Of a stretch of 64,000 nucleotides of DNA, positions 34,995 through 47,200 are shown in pieces. The notes below the pieces were generated by a model that did not search any database, was not told the origin of the DNA, and was given only the letters and a program-made list of their open reading frames with translations. This DNA is from Buddleja alternifolia (Eukaryota > Streptophyta > Magnoliopsida > Lamiales > Scrophulariaceae), in the NCBI GenBank assembly GCA_019426215.1, contig CM033405.1:29666199-29730198 (forward strand). Reading direction: 5' to 3'. Numbering within the stretch: position 1 is the first letter of the stretch; each line of letters starts with the position of its first letter. The position numbers and the translations under genes are program-made.

Positions 34995-35771
34995 TGTTTC
35001 TGGATGACAACAAATTGAATAAGGAAGAGCTAATTCGATTAACTCAAGCCCTGTGATTCTCCCCTTAGAATTATTTAACAACCCCCGCGCTCGAGTTCGA
35101 TACGCTAGACGGTGGTTCAGACTTTAACACTTCGGCGTGTTGTTTAAAATGGTTATTCGGACCGCAATTGATAAGAAAGAATAGATAAGACAAGAAGACA
35201 CAAGTCCAGATATAAAATTATCTACCAAATACTTAAATCTGATAAAATGATAAATTTTATACCTCCATATTGATCCCCAGTCGTGTGTTACAAAGATGCT
35301 TCGAGCAAGAAAATACGTTAATGTCAACAACACTTGATCACCAGGATTTGATCTACAGAATTACCTAAACTACGTTACTCCTAAGATTATGCCTACTCCT
35401 AGAGAAAAAGAAAAAAACTGTGTAGAGTTGTTCTATTGTCCCTTTCCTTTTCTCCGCCTTGCCCTTTATCACGTACCCACTTCCTTTGCGGCTAGTAACC
35501 TCCTTTAACCGCATTTTCAAATTATTTGATTGGCGCGTCTCTGAACTGGGTAACTCCCTTCTCTTTTTGGGCTTCTTTCGGCAGCATATCCAGTTTGGAC
35601 CTTTTCATTATAAAATCTGACTGAATTGCTTTAGGTACTTTTTCTCGATTTCCAGTAGTCATTGCATGGGTTAATTTGGGCTTTCTCAATTTAAGCCCAT
35701 TTCTTCGTACTTTTATTAATAAGGTTGTTTGGGCCCTTCAATTTGAGCTCATTTCTTTTTAGGTGTAAACA
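34995..35771 (-). repeat. 3' LTR of the Ty3/gypsy element
   Basis: 777 bases, TG..CA type in the direction read from the plus strand (TGTTTCTGG to GTGTAAACA). A TATA-type sequence TATAAAAT on the minus strand lies at 35254-35261. It is visibly diverged from the 5' LTR, so the insertion is not recent. Confidence 0.9.
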
Positions 35772-35784
35772 AATGCCCCCTAAT
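35772..35784 (-). other. Polypurine tract
   Basis: On the minus strand TTAGGGGGCATT directly precedes the 3' LTR, the position where plus-strand DNA synthesis is primed. Confidence 0.6.
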
Positions 35785-36005
35785 ACACGTGAATAATTCA
35801 GAGTCACGTGTATTAAAAGACACGTTCATTTTTTTTTAATAATAGATGACCATTCGAACTCCAGGTCATCAAAAATCATGCCTTTTTGTAACAGACTTCT
35901 AATAAATGTGGCGGCTGTGAAAAGACGTGCCCTTTTGTGTTCATCTTCCCCATTATCCTTCATTTAATTAGGTGCGTCGCTTCATTGAACAGTGACAAGC
36001 AAACA

Positions 36006-36014
36006 TATATAAAT
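36006..36014 (+). promoter_or_regulatory. TATA box of the antisense plant-mobile-domain gene
   Basis: TATATAAAT lies about 150 bases upstream of the first codons of the gene, on the strand opposite gag-pol. It suggests the antisense gene had its own promoter inside the element. Confidence 0.5.
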
Positions 36015-36163
36015 CCTTGCATTTCACTCTCGGGATACACAAGAATTTAAAATTTCCCTTTTTTCTTCCTTCTCGAGCTAACTCCTTCTCGAGCTAACTA
36101 GAGCAGAAAAACGCCGTTTCTCTTCTCCTTCGCTCGCGTGCTTCTTACCATTTCTTTGCAACA

Positions 36164-39100
36164 GTGGCTTTTCCATCACACCATTCAGTGCACAACCTGA
36201 CCTCTCTAATTCCTCAGGCGTCCATCTTGGACTATGAGGAAGCATCGGACCTCTACGAGGAAATTAGGGCATTCGAAGCCCATTACTCCGACGCCAAGGT
36301 CTCCTTTCTCAATATGACGTATACCGTCCCTCGGTGGGCCTCCGACCATCACGGTTAGACTCTTAGCCATCTGGTTTTGGGTCCTCGTTTTGAGTCATTT
36401 GCCTTCGAAGCAGACGCTCCGCATGTTCCCAATCTAATTGGGACTTGGCCTTCCCTTGAGTATGACAATGCCCCTATTTGTCTTAAGGGGTCCCGCAAAT
36501 TGGCTTGGATCAACTCGACGAAGCCAACCATAGGATGGATTGGCAACACGAATGCCTTCCCCTGGTTCAATCGCCTTAGTCAATTTCATGCTAAATGGGA
36601 GAGCAATCGAGTATTAGGGCTAATTCGGATAGCCTGCTACCAAACTCTCCCTTTCGAACAGGTAATGACGGATGCCCTTTCTCTCTCGTGGCATCCTTCA
36701 TATAACTGCTTCATATTGCCTCGAGGACTTCAGACGATCACCCTAGAAGACGTGGCCCTTATTACTGGAGCATCGCCCTACGGGGTTGTACTTCAAACTA
36801 GTGAAGTGGAGGGTGATGCTCGAGGACTCTTGAAGGCTACCAATATCTGGTTTAAATACCATGGCAAAAGTGGGAGTGCTAATAGTTCCTATTCAGGATT
36901 AGTTAAGCACTTCATCGAGACGGATGACGAGATTACCGATTTCGAAGAGGTACTATTTTTGAATTATGTTTTCTGCTGCCTATTCATGAATGCAGGTTGT
37001 GCAGTCAACAAGACATTCTTGCTTCTTGCTGCTAACATTGCCACAACTTTGGATCCTGTCGAATTGGGTCCTTTCATCCTAGCCCACTTTTACAGGATGA
37101 TGTTTCACATTTACGAAGACCCTTCGAAGGTCAAGAAAGTTGCAGGTCCATTATGGTTACTAATCTACTGGTCATTCTTATACTACCCAGAGTTGCTAAA
37201 TATCAGGACTCCATCATCTGACGAGGAATCTCAGTCCTTGAATATTGTTCAGCCCATTCGAATTGGGCATGTTGTGGGGACGCTACCGTAAACCTCTTGA
37301 TTCTCCTCGAGAAAGCCTCCTATCTACTAGTTTGAGTGTAGTGTACAACCCATTGCACATCTCGACCTGGTGCCCATTCTTCGAAACCAGATATGATCAG
37401 GCCCCAATCACTGGTCGTATGTGGCCCTGCCATCTTGGCTGCTCGAGAGGATTCCCGGGCGACTGATATGATCCTCCTTATGAGATCTATCCGTGCCTCT
37501 CGAGATCTCCTTTTATGCGGATACCAATCCGGAATTGATTTACAACCCTCAGGTATTCCTTCAATATTTTACATGTTCTATACTTTGAGTGAATTCGAGT
37601 GAATATCCTCGTTTATTTACATATTACCCTTTTTTGCAGTTTTGCTCGAGACAGTTTGGCATTAGCCAAAGCTTCGCTCTGCCTTTTCTGGGCAGTTTGA
37701 ATCGCCCATGGTCAGGCAAATCAAACCTCTTTCCCAAAATAAAAAGGGAATTGGCCGAGGCAACCATTCGAGGGAAACCTTCCAGACAGGTTGTCATTTC
37801 TCCTATCCCAGCCTTCTGTAGGACCCTTCGAGTGGATCCCCACTTTGCCGAATTTTGGAATCGGACCTTGCAGAGTTACTTTTCGAGGCAAATCATTCGA
37901 AAGTTGGTCATGGATGCTACAAGACTCTATTCGGGATCTGTCCAAATGATTGCATTATCAACAGTGCTGTCTTCTGAGGTATGGGTATCTAAAGGTCTTC
38001 TTTTTTTTATTTCTGTTTTGCACCTTAAATACCTTGGTCTTTTGATTTCGGTTTGTATGGACAGGACGACGCATATGTTATCAGGGATACCCCTTGGTCC
38101 ATGCGCATAAAAAGCTTTACGAGGCCCTTCGAGAATCTGAAGCTTTGGCGGTGCCTCCCCTCAGATCTATTCCACCTGCTCGCTCCTCGGGGGCAGACAA
38201 GGCCAAGGCCCCAGTTACTGCTACATCTCCACCTATCACTCGAAGATGCCAAACTGGGGAAATTACCATCCGAGAGCCTTCTTCCCCAGCTCTTCAACCT
38301 GCTGTCGAGGTTGAAGATGAAGATGCACCCATCGTATTCCAAAGACGAAGGTTACATGGGTGTCTCGAGGCTGGTTAGCATCTCTTCTTTACCAGTTTAT
38401 GAGTTTTTCATATCTTTCTTCGTTTACATTGAGAGGTATTTGCATGTAGGCCCTTCGAGTGAGACTCCTTCCAGAGTGACCCCTCTGCAAGAAACCACAC
38501 ATGCTACAACTCCAGTAATCGAGATAGAAGATGAGGCGGAATTAGACATGCCCTTACTGGCGGATGCTCCATTCGAGGTGCCTTCACATGATATCCCATC
38601 TCAGTCGGAGGAACATAATCAAGTCCTCGAGGACCATTCTTCAGGTATGTCTCCTAGCGATAACTTCATTTCTGCTTGTACAACAATTTCTTTAAACTGG
38701 ATTTTCACAAATCCTTCGTTTTGTAGATTCTGAAGAGACCTCAGTAGAGAAGCTTGCCCTTGTGGCGGAAGAGGAAGCCACTGGTGAAGGAGCTCTCGAG
38801 TTGGGATCCCCACAGCCTACCAAACGCACTGCTAAAGTTCCACCATTCAAAGGTAAGGTTAACTATATCAACATTTGCTCAATACGAATATTATGATTTA
38901 ACCTTTTATTTCTTTAGGTATTGAAATCACCCCTGAGAAAATTCTCGAAGATCAAATCGCGACTCAACCTCTTGAGATCCGGGATGCCCCATCTACATCG
39001 AACACAGCTGTGCCTACAAATGTCATCCCAATCGAAGGTAAGCATATTTGCCATGTTATCGTATATCATTTGCATGATTCTTTATGTCCCTTAAGTTACT

Positions 39101-39458
39101 TCGTGTATTATTCTCAGGGAATGTTGAACTCATGTCCTTCTCGAGGGCTGATTTAAGCGAAGCCCTTAATGCTATCAAATTTGATCCGACCAACCAAGAG
39201 CTGCTTGGGAGGACACATTTGCTCATGGATGGTGCAACACCGAGGATTGCTTTCCAGTGTCGCCCTATGTTTGTCGTGGCGAGGCAGATGTTCGAGTCGT
39301 TTGACGACTATCCAAGGTTTGATCGATTAGGGTCTTACCCCTTTCAAGGAAAAGATTCACCCTACGGGATCCCAAAAATTGGGTCTACTCCAGGATCGAG
39401 TCCCCACTCTGGAAAATACTCGAGCAAATTATCTGGCCCAAGTTGCAGAACTAAATGA
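36164..39458 (+). pseudogene. Plant mobile domain (PMD / aminotransferase-like) gene, seven exons, antisense within retrotransposon
   Basis: Exons by GT-AG and coding phase: 36164..37552, 37640..37978, 38065..38373, 38450..38644, 38727..38852, 38918..39037, and from 39118. Exon 1 holds the plant mobile domain: FEQVMTDALSLSWHPSYNCF, the LPRGLQTITLEDVALITG motif, AHFYRMMFHIYED and a GPLWLLIYW block. Exon 2 continues the domain (FARQFG-like CSRQFGISQ). Later small exons encode an acidic Pro/Ser/Thr-rich linker, mostly with phase-1 introns. PMD proteins (e.g. MAIL1/MAIN of Arabidopsis) occur both as host genes and in transposons. Breaks: the first codon is GTG where ATG is expected, a TAG stop at 36356-36358 and shifts near 37270, 37430 and 37540. 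The copy is therefore probably dead. Confidence 0.75.
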
Positions 39459-39701
39459 CAGAATCACTGGTCTCTAAGCTGAGAGGGACCACCTTCTAGA
39501 TCTGGCCAACAAGACCGATGAGGATTCATTGACAGTTGTTAACAATCAGATTGTTCTACTCACACAGGAGTTCGAGACGATGGTGAAGCCGGCTTTGCTC
39601 GAGAAGGATGCCTTTATTTTAGCTTTAAATGTATTGATAGACTTTTTACGTTTTCTAGAGTAGTCATGTAGATTAGTACTTTCGAATAGTAAGTTTCTAC
39701 T
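39459..39701. other. Junction between antisense gene and integrase end
   Basis: A remnant of the last PMD-gene exon appears to continue to about 39610 in shifted frames (a coiled-coil-like TKTDEDSLTVV.. stretch). The integrase frame on the other strand stops at 39702. The two genes converge tail to tail. Confidence 0.45.
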
Positions 39702-40948
39702 CTAATTAATGTTTATGAACAAATTGTCAGTTTCCGGCATTCTTTCGAATATAATATCTGCATTTTCATGCCATATACTTGGCGTATATTTCTTCAAATT
39801 TTTTGCATTTAAACTCCTTCCATATTCTTTTTCATTTAAGTACTGAAGTCTACATGAGTTTCCCGATAATTTGCTTGAGATTGAAAATGGCCCTTTCCAT
39901 TTAGGCGACCATTTTCCAAAAAAATGATCTTTCGAGTCTTCTGGCAATATCATTTTCCAGACTAAGTCCCCTACTTCGAAGGATCTTGTCTTCACCTTTT
40001 TATTATAGCTTTTTTTCACTTTCTTTTTCTGGAGTTCGATTTGCTGTAATGCCATTATTTGAATTATTTCATGATCCAATTTCTCAATGGTCATATTCTC
40101 AATATACTCCTCTCGGGTGAGTTTCGATTGCTCCAAAATCCTTTGTGACTTGATACTTATCTCCATTGGTATAACAGCCTCGTGACCGTACACTAATTGA
40201 AAAGGTGTAACCCCTAGGCTATCCTTTTGATATTCCTTAATGCCCATAAAGTATCAATAAGTAATTCGTGCCAAATCTTAGGATTATTTTGTATCATTTT
40301 CGAGATTCATCCTTTAATTAACTTATTTGAGGATTCAGCCTGTCCATTTGCTTGAGCATAATAAGGGGTTGAATTCAACAACTTTATCTTGAACTGGCTC
40401 AGAAATTCGAACATCTCTGTGCTATTGAAAACGCTAGCCTGGTCAAAAGTTATAGACTCAGGTATCCCGAATCGAGTTATGATATATTCCTTAATGAAAT
40501 CAACCACCAGGTTCGAATTAATGTTCTCGAAGGCCTTAGCCTCAACCCATTTAGTAAAGTAGTCCGTAGCTACTAAAATATAACTGTGCATCTTCGAAGA
40601 ATCTGGCTTTATCTCACTTATGATATCTTTAGCCCATCCTCGAAATGGCCACGGTTTTACAATTGAGTTCAGCTCAACTGTAGGCTGCCTTAACACTTTG
40701 CCATATTTTTGACATTGTCTGCAACCTTTTGCGTAATTTATGCAATCTCGAAGGACAGTTGGCCAGTGGAAACCACATCGATGTATTAGCCATCTCATCT
40801 TTTGGCCAGCTTGATGAGCACCGCAAATCCCTTCGTGGGTTTCTGCCATTATAACCAAAGTGTCCTCTAAATCGAGGCACTTTAATAAAACCCCTTGAGG
40901 GCCTTTTCGATACAAGTCTTGCCCATCATAAAAATAATGGTGAGCCAT
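39702..40948 (-). pseudogene. Integrase of the Ty3/gypsy element
   Basis: The first block (40948-40307) holds the zinc-binding HHCC region (THEGICGAH and CRQCQKYG). It also holds the catalytic core: the first Asp in GWAKDIISEI, the second in ITFDQASVFNS and the Glu in NGQAESSNK. It then stops. The second block (40247-39702) holds the C-terminal part: FQLVYGHEAVIPMEI, a long Lys/Gln helix and the GDLVWK and KWKGPF elements of the chromodomain-lacking C-terminus. The element needs this enzyme to insert cDNA into the host chromosome. The stop between the blocks breaks the frame; the DDE residues themselves are still present. Confidence 0.85.
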
Positions 40949-41322
40949 TAGTTATAACTTATTCGAGAATCCTCCTTTGGCTGGATTCTTCAAGTATTCT
41001 ACAATCTCGAGACGTCAATCTTCTTTTTCTTTGAAGATATCAGTTTTATTGACTTGCAACGCCCTTTGTTCGAAGGGTAGCAGAATCCTTGTCTCGAGTT
41101 GAATCGTTGACTCGAGTAAGTCGGGATCGATCCTATATCCTAATGCCATTTGGTCCAGATCATTGGAAATTTGATTATTTTCTCTTGGTACGTGCGTAAT
41201 TTCTACTGACTCGAAATAGCTTAATAGTTGATGTACTAGAGCATATGAGGCTATTGCTACTGGGCTGATACATTTAAATACTCCCTTTACTTGATTATGA
41301 TCAATTGGGAATCTCCCTTTAT

Positions 41323-41673
41323 CTAGATATTTCGTGCACCCATATCGAGTAGTATTTCTAATCCCAAAATGAGAGCTTCATATTCTGCTATGTTATTTGT
41401 GTAATTTCCCTCGATTTTTGCACACATTTTGGTGATCATCTTTGATGGAGATATGATATATATCCCTATTCCAGCACCATCTTGAGTACTCGAACCATCA
41501 AAACACAAAATCCAAGGGACCTTGTCGATGAAATCGACCTCGAGATTCTCAAGCAATTCCTCTTTTATCGGAGGGTGATCAGCCAAGAAACCGGCTATCA
41601 CTTGACCTTTTACAGCCTTTTGAGGCACATAACACAAATCAAACTGGAGCAGACCGAGACTCCGTTTGCTCAA
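41323..41673 (-). pseudogene. Second (archaeal-type) RNase H domain
   Basis: WILCFDGSSTQDGAGIGIY and NNIAEYEALILGLEILLDMG are the first and second catalytic blocks of an RNase H fold (Asp in CFDGS, Glu in AEYEAL). It lies between the usual RNase H and integrase. A doubled RNase H is known from Tat-lineage Ty3/gypsy elements. The frame ends early at 41323, and the remainder of the domain up to integrase lies in other frames (40960-41320). Confidence 0.75.
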
Positions 41674-42893
41674 TCACCCTCTCATCAAAGGTTGATTGAT
41701 CATGAACTTAATCACGTCCGTTGGTGAGACCACTTCGATCGAATAGGACATGAAATAGTGCCTCAATTTGACTGAAGCAAAGTACAGACTTAAACACCAT
41801 TTTTCGATTGAGGTGTACCTCTTCTCGGTATCATTTAACAGTTTACTCAAATAAAAGGCAGACTGTTCGTAGCCCCTGTCATTTTCTTGTAGCATAAGGC
41901 AACCAACTGAATGATTAACCGCTGATATGTACAATCTCAGCTTTTCCCCTTTTCGAGGATAGATTAAAACTGGAGGTTGGGTTAAATAGATTTTTATGGC
42001 TTCGAAAGCCTTTTGTTGTTTTTCTCCCCTGACAAACTCATCTTCATCTTTCAAACGTAAGATAGGCGAGAATGCTTCTGTTTTTCCAGCTAAATTAGAT
42101 ATGAATCTACATAAGAAATTGACCTGCCCTATAAAACGCTGCAGCTCTTTCTTATTCCTCGGAGGCTTAGCTTCCAAGATAGCCTTGGCTTTGTTTCGGT
42201 CCACCTCTATACCTCGATTATGAATTAGGAATCCTAGAAAGTTTCCAGCTTCTACACCGAAAGCACACTTCAATGGATTCATCTTTAACTTAAAATGCCT
42301 CATTCGTTCTAAGGCTTTGGTCAATGGTTTCAAGTGGTCTTGATATGTTTGTGCTTTGACCACTATATCATTTATATATATTTCGAGGGATTTAGCAATC
42401 AAGTCATGGTCCTTTGGTACGTAGCCCCGACATTTTTCAATCCAAAGGGCATAGCTACCCATTCGAAGATTCCTATGGAACCTGGACACCGAAATGCCGT
42501 TTTGTTTCTGTCTATTTCGGATATTTTTAGTTGATAATATCCTGAATAGCCATCCATAAAGGACATCACTTTATGCCTTGCAGATGCGTCGATTAAGACA
42601 TCAGCCATAGGCATAGGATATTCATCTTAGGTGTGGCTCTATTCAGATCTCGAAAGTCAATACAAATCCTTACTTTCCCATTTTTCTTGATTACTGGGAC
42701 TATGTTTGCCAACCATTCTACGTATCGAGTTGGTCTTATGAAATTAGCTTCCCCCAGCTTTCCAATCTCATCTTTAATTGCACCCATCAAATTGGGAGAC
42801 AATCAACGAGGTGTCTGTATTATCGGCTTAAAACCAGGTTTTATTGGCAACTCATGTCGAGATATATTCATGTCTACCCCAGGCATCTCGTGA
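41674..42893 (-). pseudogene. Reverse transcriptase and first RNase H
   Basis: Blocks in three frames cover the RT: WLANIVPVIKKNGKVRICID and FRDLNRATPK (42802-42593), FMDGYSGYYQ and AFRCPGSIGIFEWVAMPFGL (42614-42399), then the palm (42489-41674). The box normally reading Y-x-D-D reads YIND here, so one of the two metal-binding Asp residues is replaced by Asn. Downstream are the connection (FLGFLIHNRGIEVD, RFIGQVNFLCRFI) and RNase H (FYLSKLLNDTEKRYTSIEKW). With both frame breaks and the YIND change, this copy should not make active RT. Confidence 0.85.
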
Positions 42894-42933
42894 TGTGGCC
42901 ATGCGAAACAATCTCTAAATTGATATAAGATCC

Positions 42934-44195
42934 TTATAAATTGATATAAGTCATTCTTGGATTCTTTGCCGTTCCAAGATTGACTTCCTCTAGAGAGTCT
43001 TGGATATCTTTCCTGATATCCTCATTGGGTTCCATAACCCCTTGCTCGAACGTATGAGCTGAACAGTTCTGTTCGGTTTCGAAACATCCAATCAAGCTAT
43101 GATTAACATCTGCATCACTCTCTTCAACTAAAACATGATTGTAATTAGATAAGTATGTCATAACGTTTTTGATTAACAACTTCTTAAACAAACATTCGGT
43201 TATGTTAGCATAATTATCTTTGTCCATTAAAACTAAATAAAGGAAGATTACAAAGTCCCTAAATCGAACTAGGCTACTCTAGCATCTACTTCGTTTGTAG
43301 ATTGATCCCCGTCTTTTCGTGTCATGAGACTTCTTTCTTCATCTTCTATTCCTACCGTTTTGATGGTTGGTAACTCCATTTCTTGGCTGTCTTTTACTTC
43401 GGCTCCTCTAACCAGGTACCTAGCATGGACAATGTGAGTATCAATGAAACAAGAATTTTGTTCGGCTTTTATAATTTTGAATTTATGTTCATTCCAACAA
43501 ACTAACACCTGATGCAGGGTTGAAGGGATACAATAGTTTTGATGTATCCAATTCCTCCCTAATAAGGCATTAAACGATGATGCATTCGTATTGACCACGA
43601 AAAAGGCAAAGTAGGAACTCTGAGTCCCAACCTTTATTCGGAAGGGTAGGACCCCGGCTACTCGAGTAGCTTGCCCAGAAAAACCATAGACTGACACATC
43701 AGTGCTGACTAGGTCTTTCACTGTTTTTCCTAATCTTATTAACGTTTTTTCGGGCATAATGTTAACAGTGGCACCATTGTCAACTAATACTTTGCTAATT
43801 TTAATGCTGTCAATTTCGGCCCTTTCAAATAAAGGTTTCATATGGTTATTATCGATCTTCTCTTTCGAGAATAGAAGATCGACTAAGTTCTGATTATCTA
43901 TCTTTATTTCAAATAACTTACAGTTAGGAATTTCTGACTTGGAAATATTACCTGATTCAGAGATGTTCATCATTTCAAGAGATTTCTCCTCTTCGTCCAA
44001 TACATCTTCTTTCGCAGCGAATGTTTCTGGCAAAACCGTTATCATATTCACATCTTTGTCCTCTTCGAATTGCAGGGCTCTTTTCAAGGATGCTTCTTTT
44101 GCTTTCAAATCGGCTTCGTTTGCCGATTCTTCATAAGTGGAATCTCCTAACAGGATCCAAGTCGTCGTCTGACTCGAAATCATCCAAGTTTTCAT
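42934..44195 (-). pseudogene. Aspartic protease region of pol
   Basis: The long block (44195-43269) has the retropepsin motif VLVDNGATVNIMP and the downstream ALLGRNWIHQ, with about 100 acidic residues before it. The active-site triplet is D-N-G rather than the more common D-T/S-G. A following block (43227-42934) fills the gap to RT with an acidic linker. The protease processes the gag-pol polyprotein. Confidence 0.75.
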
Positions 44196-44278
44196 CCTCT
44201 TCGAGTTTTATGCTCTTCGCCTTCAAGCTAGTGTCTTTGAACTGGTCACTCAACTGGTCAATGTCTTTCTCATACTCA

Positions 44279-47200
44279 TCATCCTCGGGTTTTGTTCCCA
44301 CCTTGGCTTTCAGCACCCCCTTCTTTGATTCGAAGGTTCAAGATGACAGCCTCCTGCTGCATTTCTAAAGCCATAGCAGCTCGAGAATAAGCCACCTGTT
44401 GCTTAATATTCTTCTGGCAATTATTTCTTTTCCTCTTGATATGCTCGTTAGACTCACTCAAACAGCTAAACGGTGAATCCCTGCCTGCTGACGGAGGCAT
44501 ACCATAACCTCTGCCACCCCTTCCTCGAAAGTGCCGATTGTAGGGCTGGAAACTGAAGCTGCTGTTCTCATACCTTTGCCTCTTTTTCCAATCCCTTTGG
44601 TAGGCTGGAATCCAATCGGGATCATTCGGGATTACTTGTAACCTTACCGACTCGTAGAGCAGGGTATCGGCACATTGATTGCAGAGTACCTTCTGCATCT
44701 GGGTAAGATTGTCCACTACTCTCGCAGGGGTCTGATAGATGATTTCACACTTGGGGGTCTCGAGTGCCTACTTGTATGATTTATCCTCCATCTTTTAGGC
44801 CAGTGGAGCTGACTCGATTTGCGGCTCCTTTTCCTTAGGCCTCCCTTCTTACCCGAATTCCAAAATCTGTTTGTCCACTCCAGACAAGACTATTTTGCCC
44901 CTTTCGAATTGCTTAGCGACAAAACACCTGAAGATTTGGCACTGGTTAGTGGTCTGCATCGTGTTCATGTGCCAGCTACACATGCCCTCGAGTCCATCGT
45001 CATTGATCTTTGGGAAGGTTAAGACGCTTTCGTCTATTAGCCTGTTCGCCAATTTAGCTTCCCTTGAGACCTGTTCATTCGCAGATTTAGATAAAGTGTT
45101 AGAACATTCAGGTAAATCAATTTCCACAGTATTAATTTCAAAATTTAAAATAGGAAAAGGATCTTTGTCTATGCTCGTTTTTTGCCTATCAGGAAAAGTT
45201 ATTTCATTCGAGTCTAATTTTGATTGTATTAAGTTTCAAAACATAACACAGTCCCACGTCTCGTGGGTAAAGGCATTATGCCATTTATAATAAGGTTTTC
45301 CTTTGGCTTCTGCCTTAGTTGGGAATCGGTGTTTTCCTTTAATCCTTAGTTTTTTGTTGGCTAGAAGCCAGAATATCTCTTCTATTTTCGCTACATCAAA
45401 AGTATATTTCTTATCTTTTTTCGATTGCAGAGAACTCATTGCTTCACACTCTTTTTGCTCGAGTGCTCCACATTGGAATGGGGGCCTTTTTTATGAATTC
45501 TGCGAGATCTACTTCATAAGCATCCTCGAATACCCACGGTGCCGACACTTCGAACGTGTTAAGTCCTTGATGTTTTCTTAGACTTTCTTCTTTTAACATG
45601 TTCTCATATCTAGTGGCACTTTCTGCCAAACTTCGAAAATCTGGGAATATCATTCCATCGAATTTTACCCTGAAATCGAAGGACATATTCTGCTGTGCTA
45701 ACTGCACAAATTCAGATTCAGGTAAATTCAAATAGCACTTAACTTGAGCCTTTTTTAATCTTGATAGGAATTCTTCTACGGACTCTCCTATGTTTTGCCT
45801 AATTTTAGCCAAATCGCTCATAGATATCCCTGGATCAGTTTGAGCGAAGTGATTCTGCAATTGGAACTGCATCTCCTCCCAAGTATGTATTATGTTTGGA
45901 GATAAGTTAATATACCAATTGAAAGCTGACCCTATTAGGGAACTAGGGAACAACCTTAGTTTCAAATAATCTTGATATGCTGCCTCTCGACATTGGCAGG
46001 TAAATCGAGATAAGTGTTCTAATGCCGATACACTGTCATCTCCTGAGAAATAGTGTAAAATTTGGAACCTTATGGCTTTGTTTGGATGTGTTTTCATTTT
46101 ATTTTCAACCGTTATTTCCTAAAATGTATAGGAGAACCAGTTTTTTTATTTTCGTGTGAAAATGATAGCATGTTTGGTTGTGTTTCTAAAAATTATTGGA
46201 ATTGATGATTTGATGATGTGTGAAATGATTGAATTAGTTAAAAGTAATGATTATGTGAATAATATATATAAACTAATAGGGAATAATATATTGATTAAAT
46301 ATATTTAAAAGTAAAAATGATAAAAATCAATCCCAAAAAGAGCATTAAAAATATTCAAAATGGATCTTAAAATGTTCACGTGCCTATGAAGATTAAGACC
46401 ATGTATTTTATTCCATTATGACACCACAATTGTTGCCGAAAATATGGATTTTTGTAAGGAGATGTGAGAGAAATAAAAACGTGAGTGTGATTTGATAAAG
46501 TAAAATATAATTATTGGAGAATGTGAAAGTGAAAATGAAAATAAGTGTATTTTCAGATAAAAATGGTGTAAAGTGTGTATTTTCATTTTCAAATGAGATT
46601 GAAAATGAAAATATGGGTTAGAAAACACAAACAAACATAGCCTATATGTTCTAGGAAAAGGAAAATTCCTATCCACCCATTTGGGATATGGATTTCTGGG
46701 AATTAACCTCTGGTTTCTTCGAAAACCAGGGCCATACATCCTCTCAATTATTAATTTGATTTGATTTTGGAGTGGGTCTTGAACTGGTGGTCCAAGATTA
46801 CCTCCCATATAACCGTTGGGAATGGTTTACCCCCCACCAAATGGCATTTGGAAATTATTTGGGGTGTAAGCATAATTAGGATTATTCTGAAACCCCGAAA
46901 AAAGCTGGTTCCTTGTATTCATGGGATTATTCGAGACCCCAGGAAAACTTGGCACCTGAATTGGTTTTGCCCCCCCAGCAAAATATCCTTGGGTAAAGTT
47001 AAGTCCTGTCTCGAGATTTCCAAAATTCGCATTTGGAGGATCTCCTACCGGAGTTTGCCCCATTCCGTTCGGTGGTAAGGATGTATATTTTGAGGGTTTT
47101 TATTATTAACATTACTATTGCCTTCGAGATATGAGGGTCCCGAAGTTTGACCAATTTCGAGTTGACCAATTCGAGGCCCGTTTTCTCGAGAATATCCCAG

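Noticed and set aside
35124..35333. A ~69-codon frame repeated in both LTRs (also 47849-48058)
   Set aside because: It lies wholly within the LTR sequence and is conserved only because the LTRs are copies. No domain is recognisable.
44021..44368. Serine-rich plus-strand frame
   Set aside because: It is the complement of the acidic protease-upstream region. Ser runs arise from antisense reading of Asp/Glu codons.
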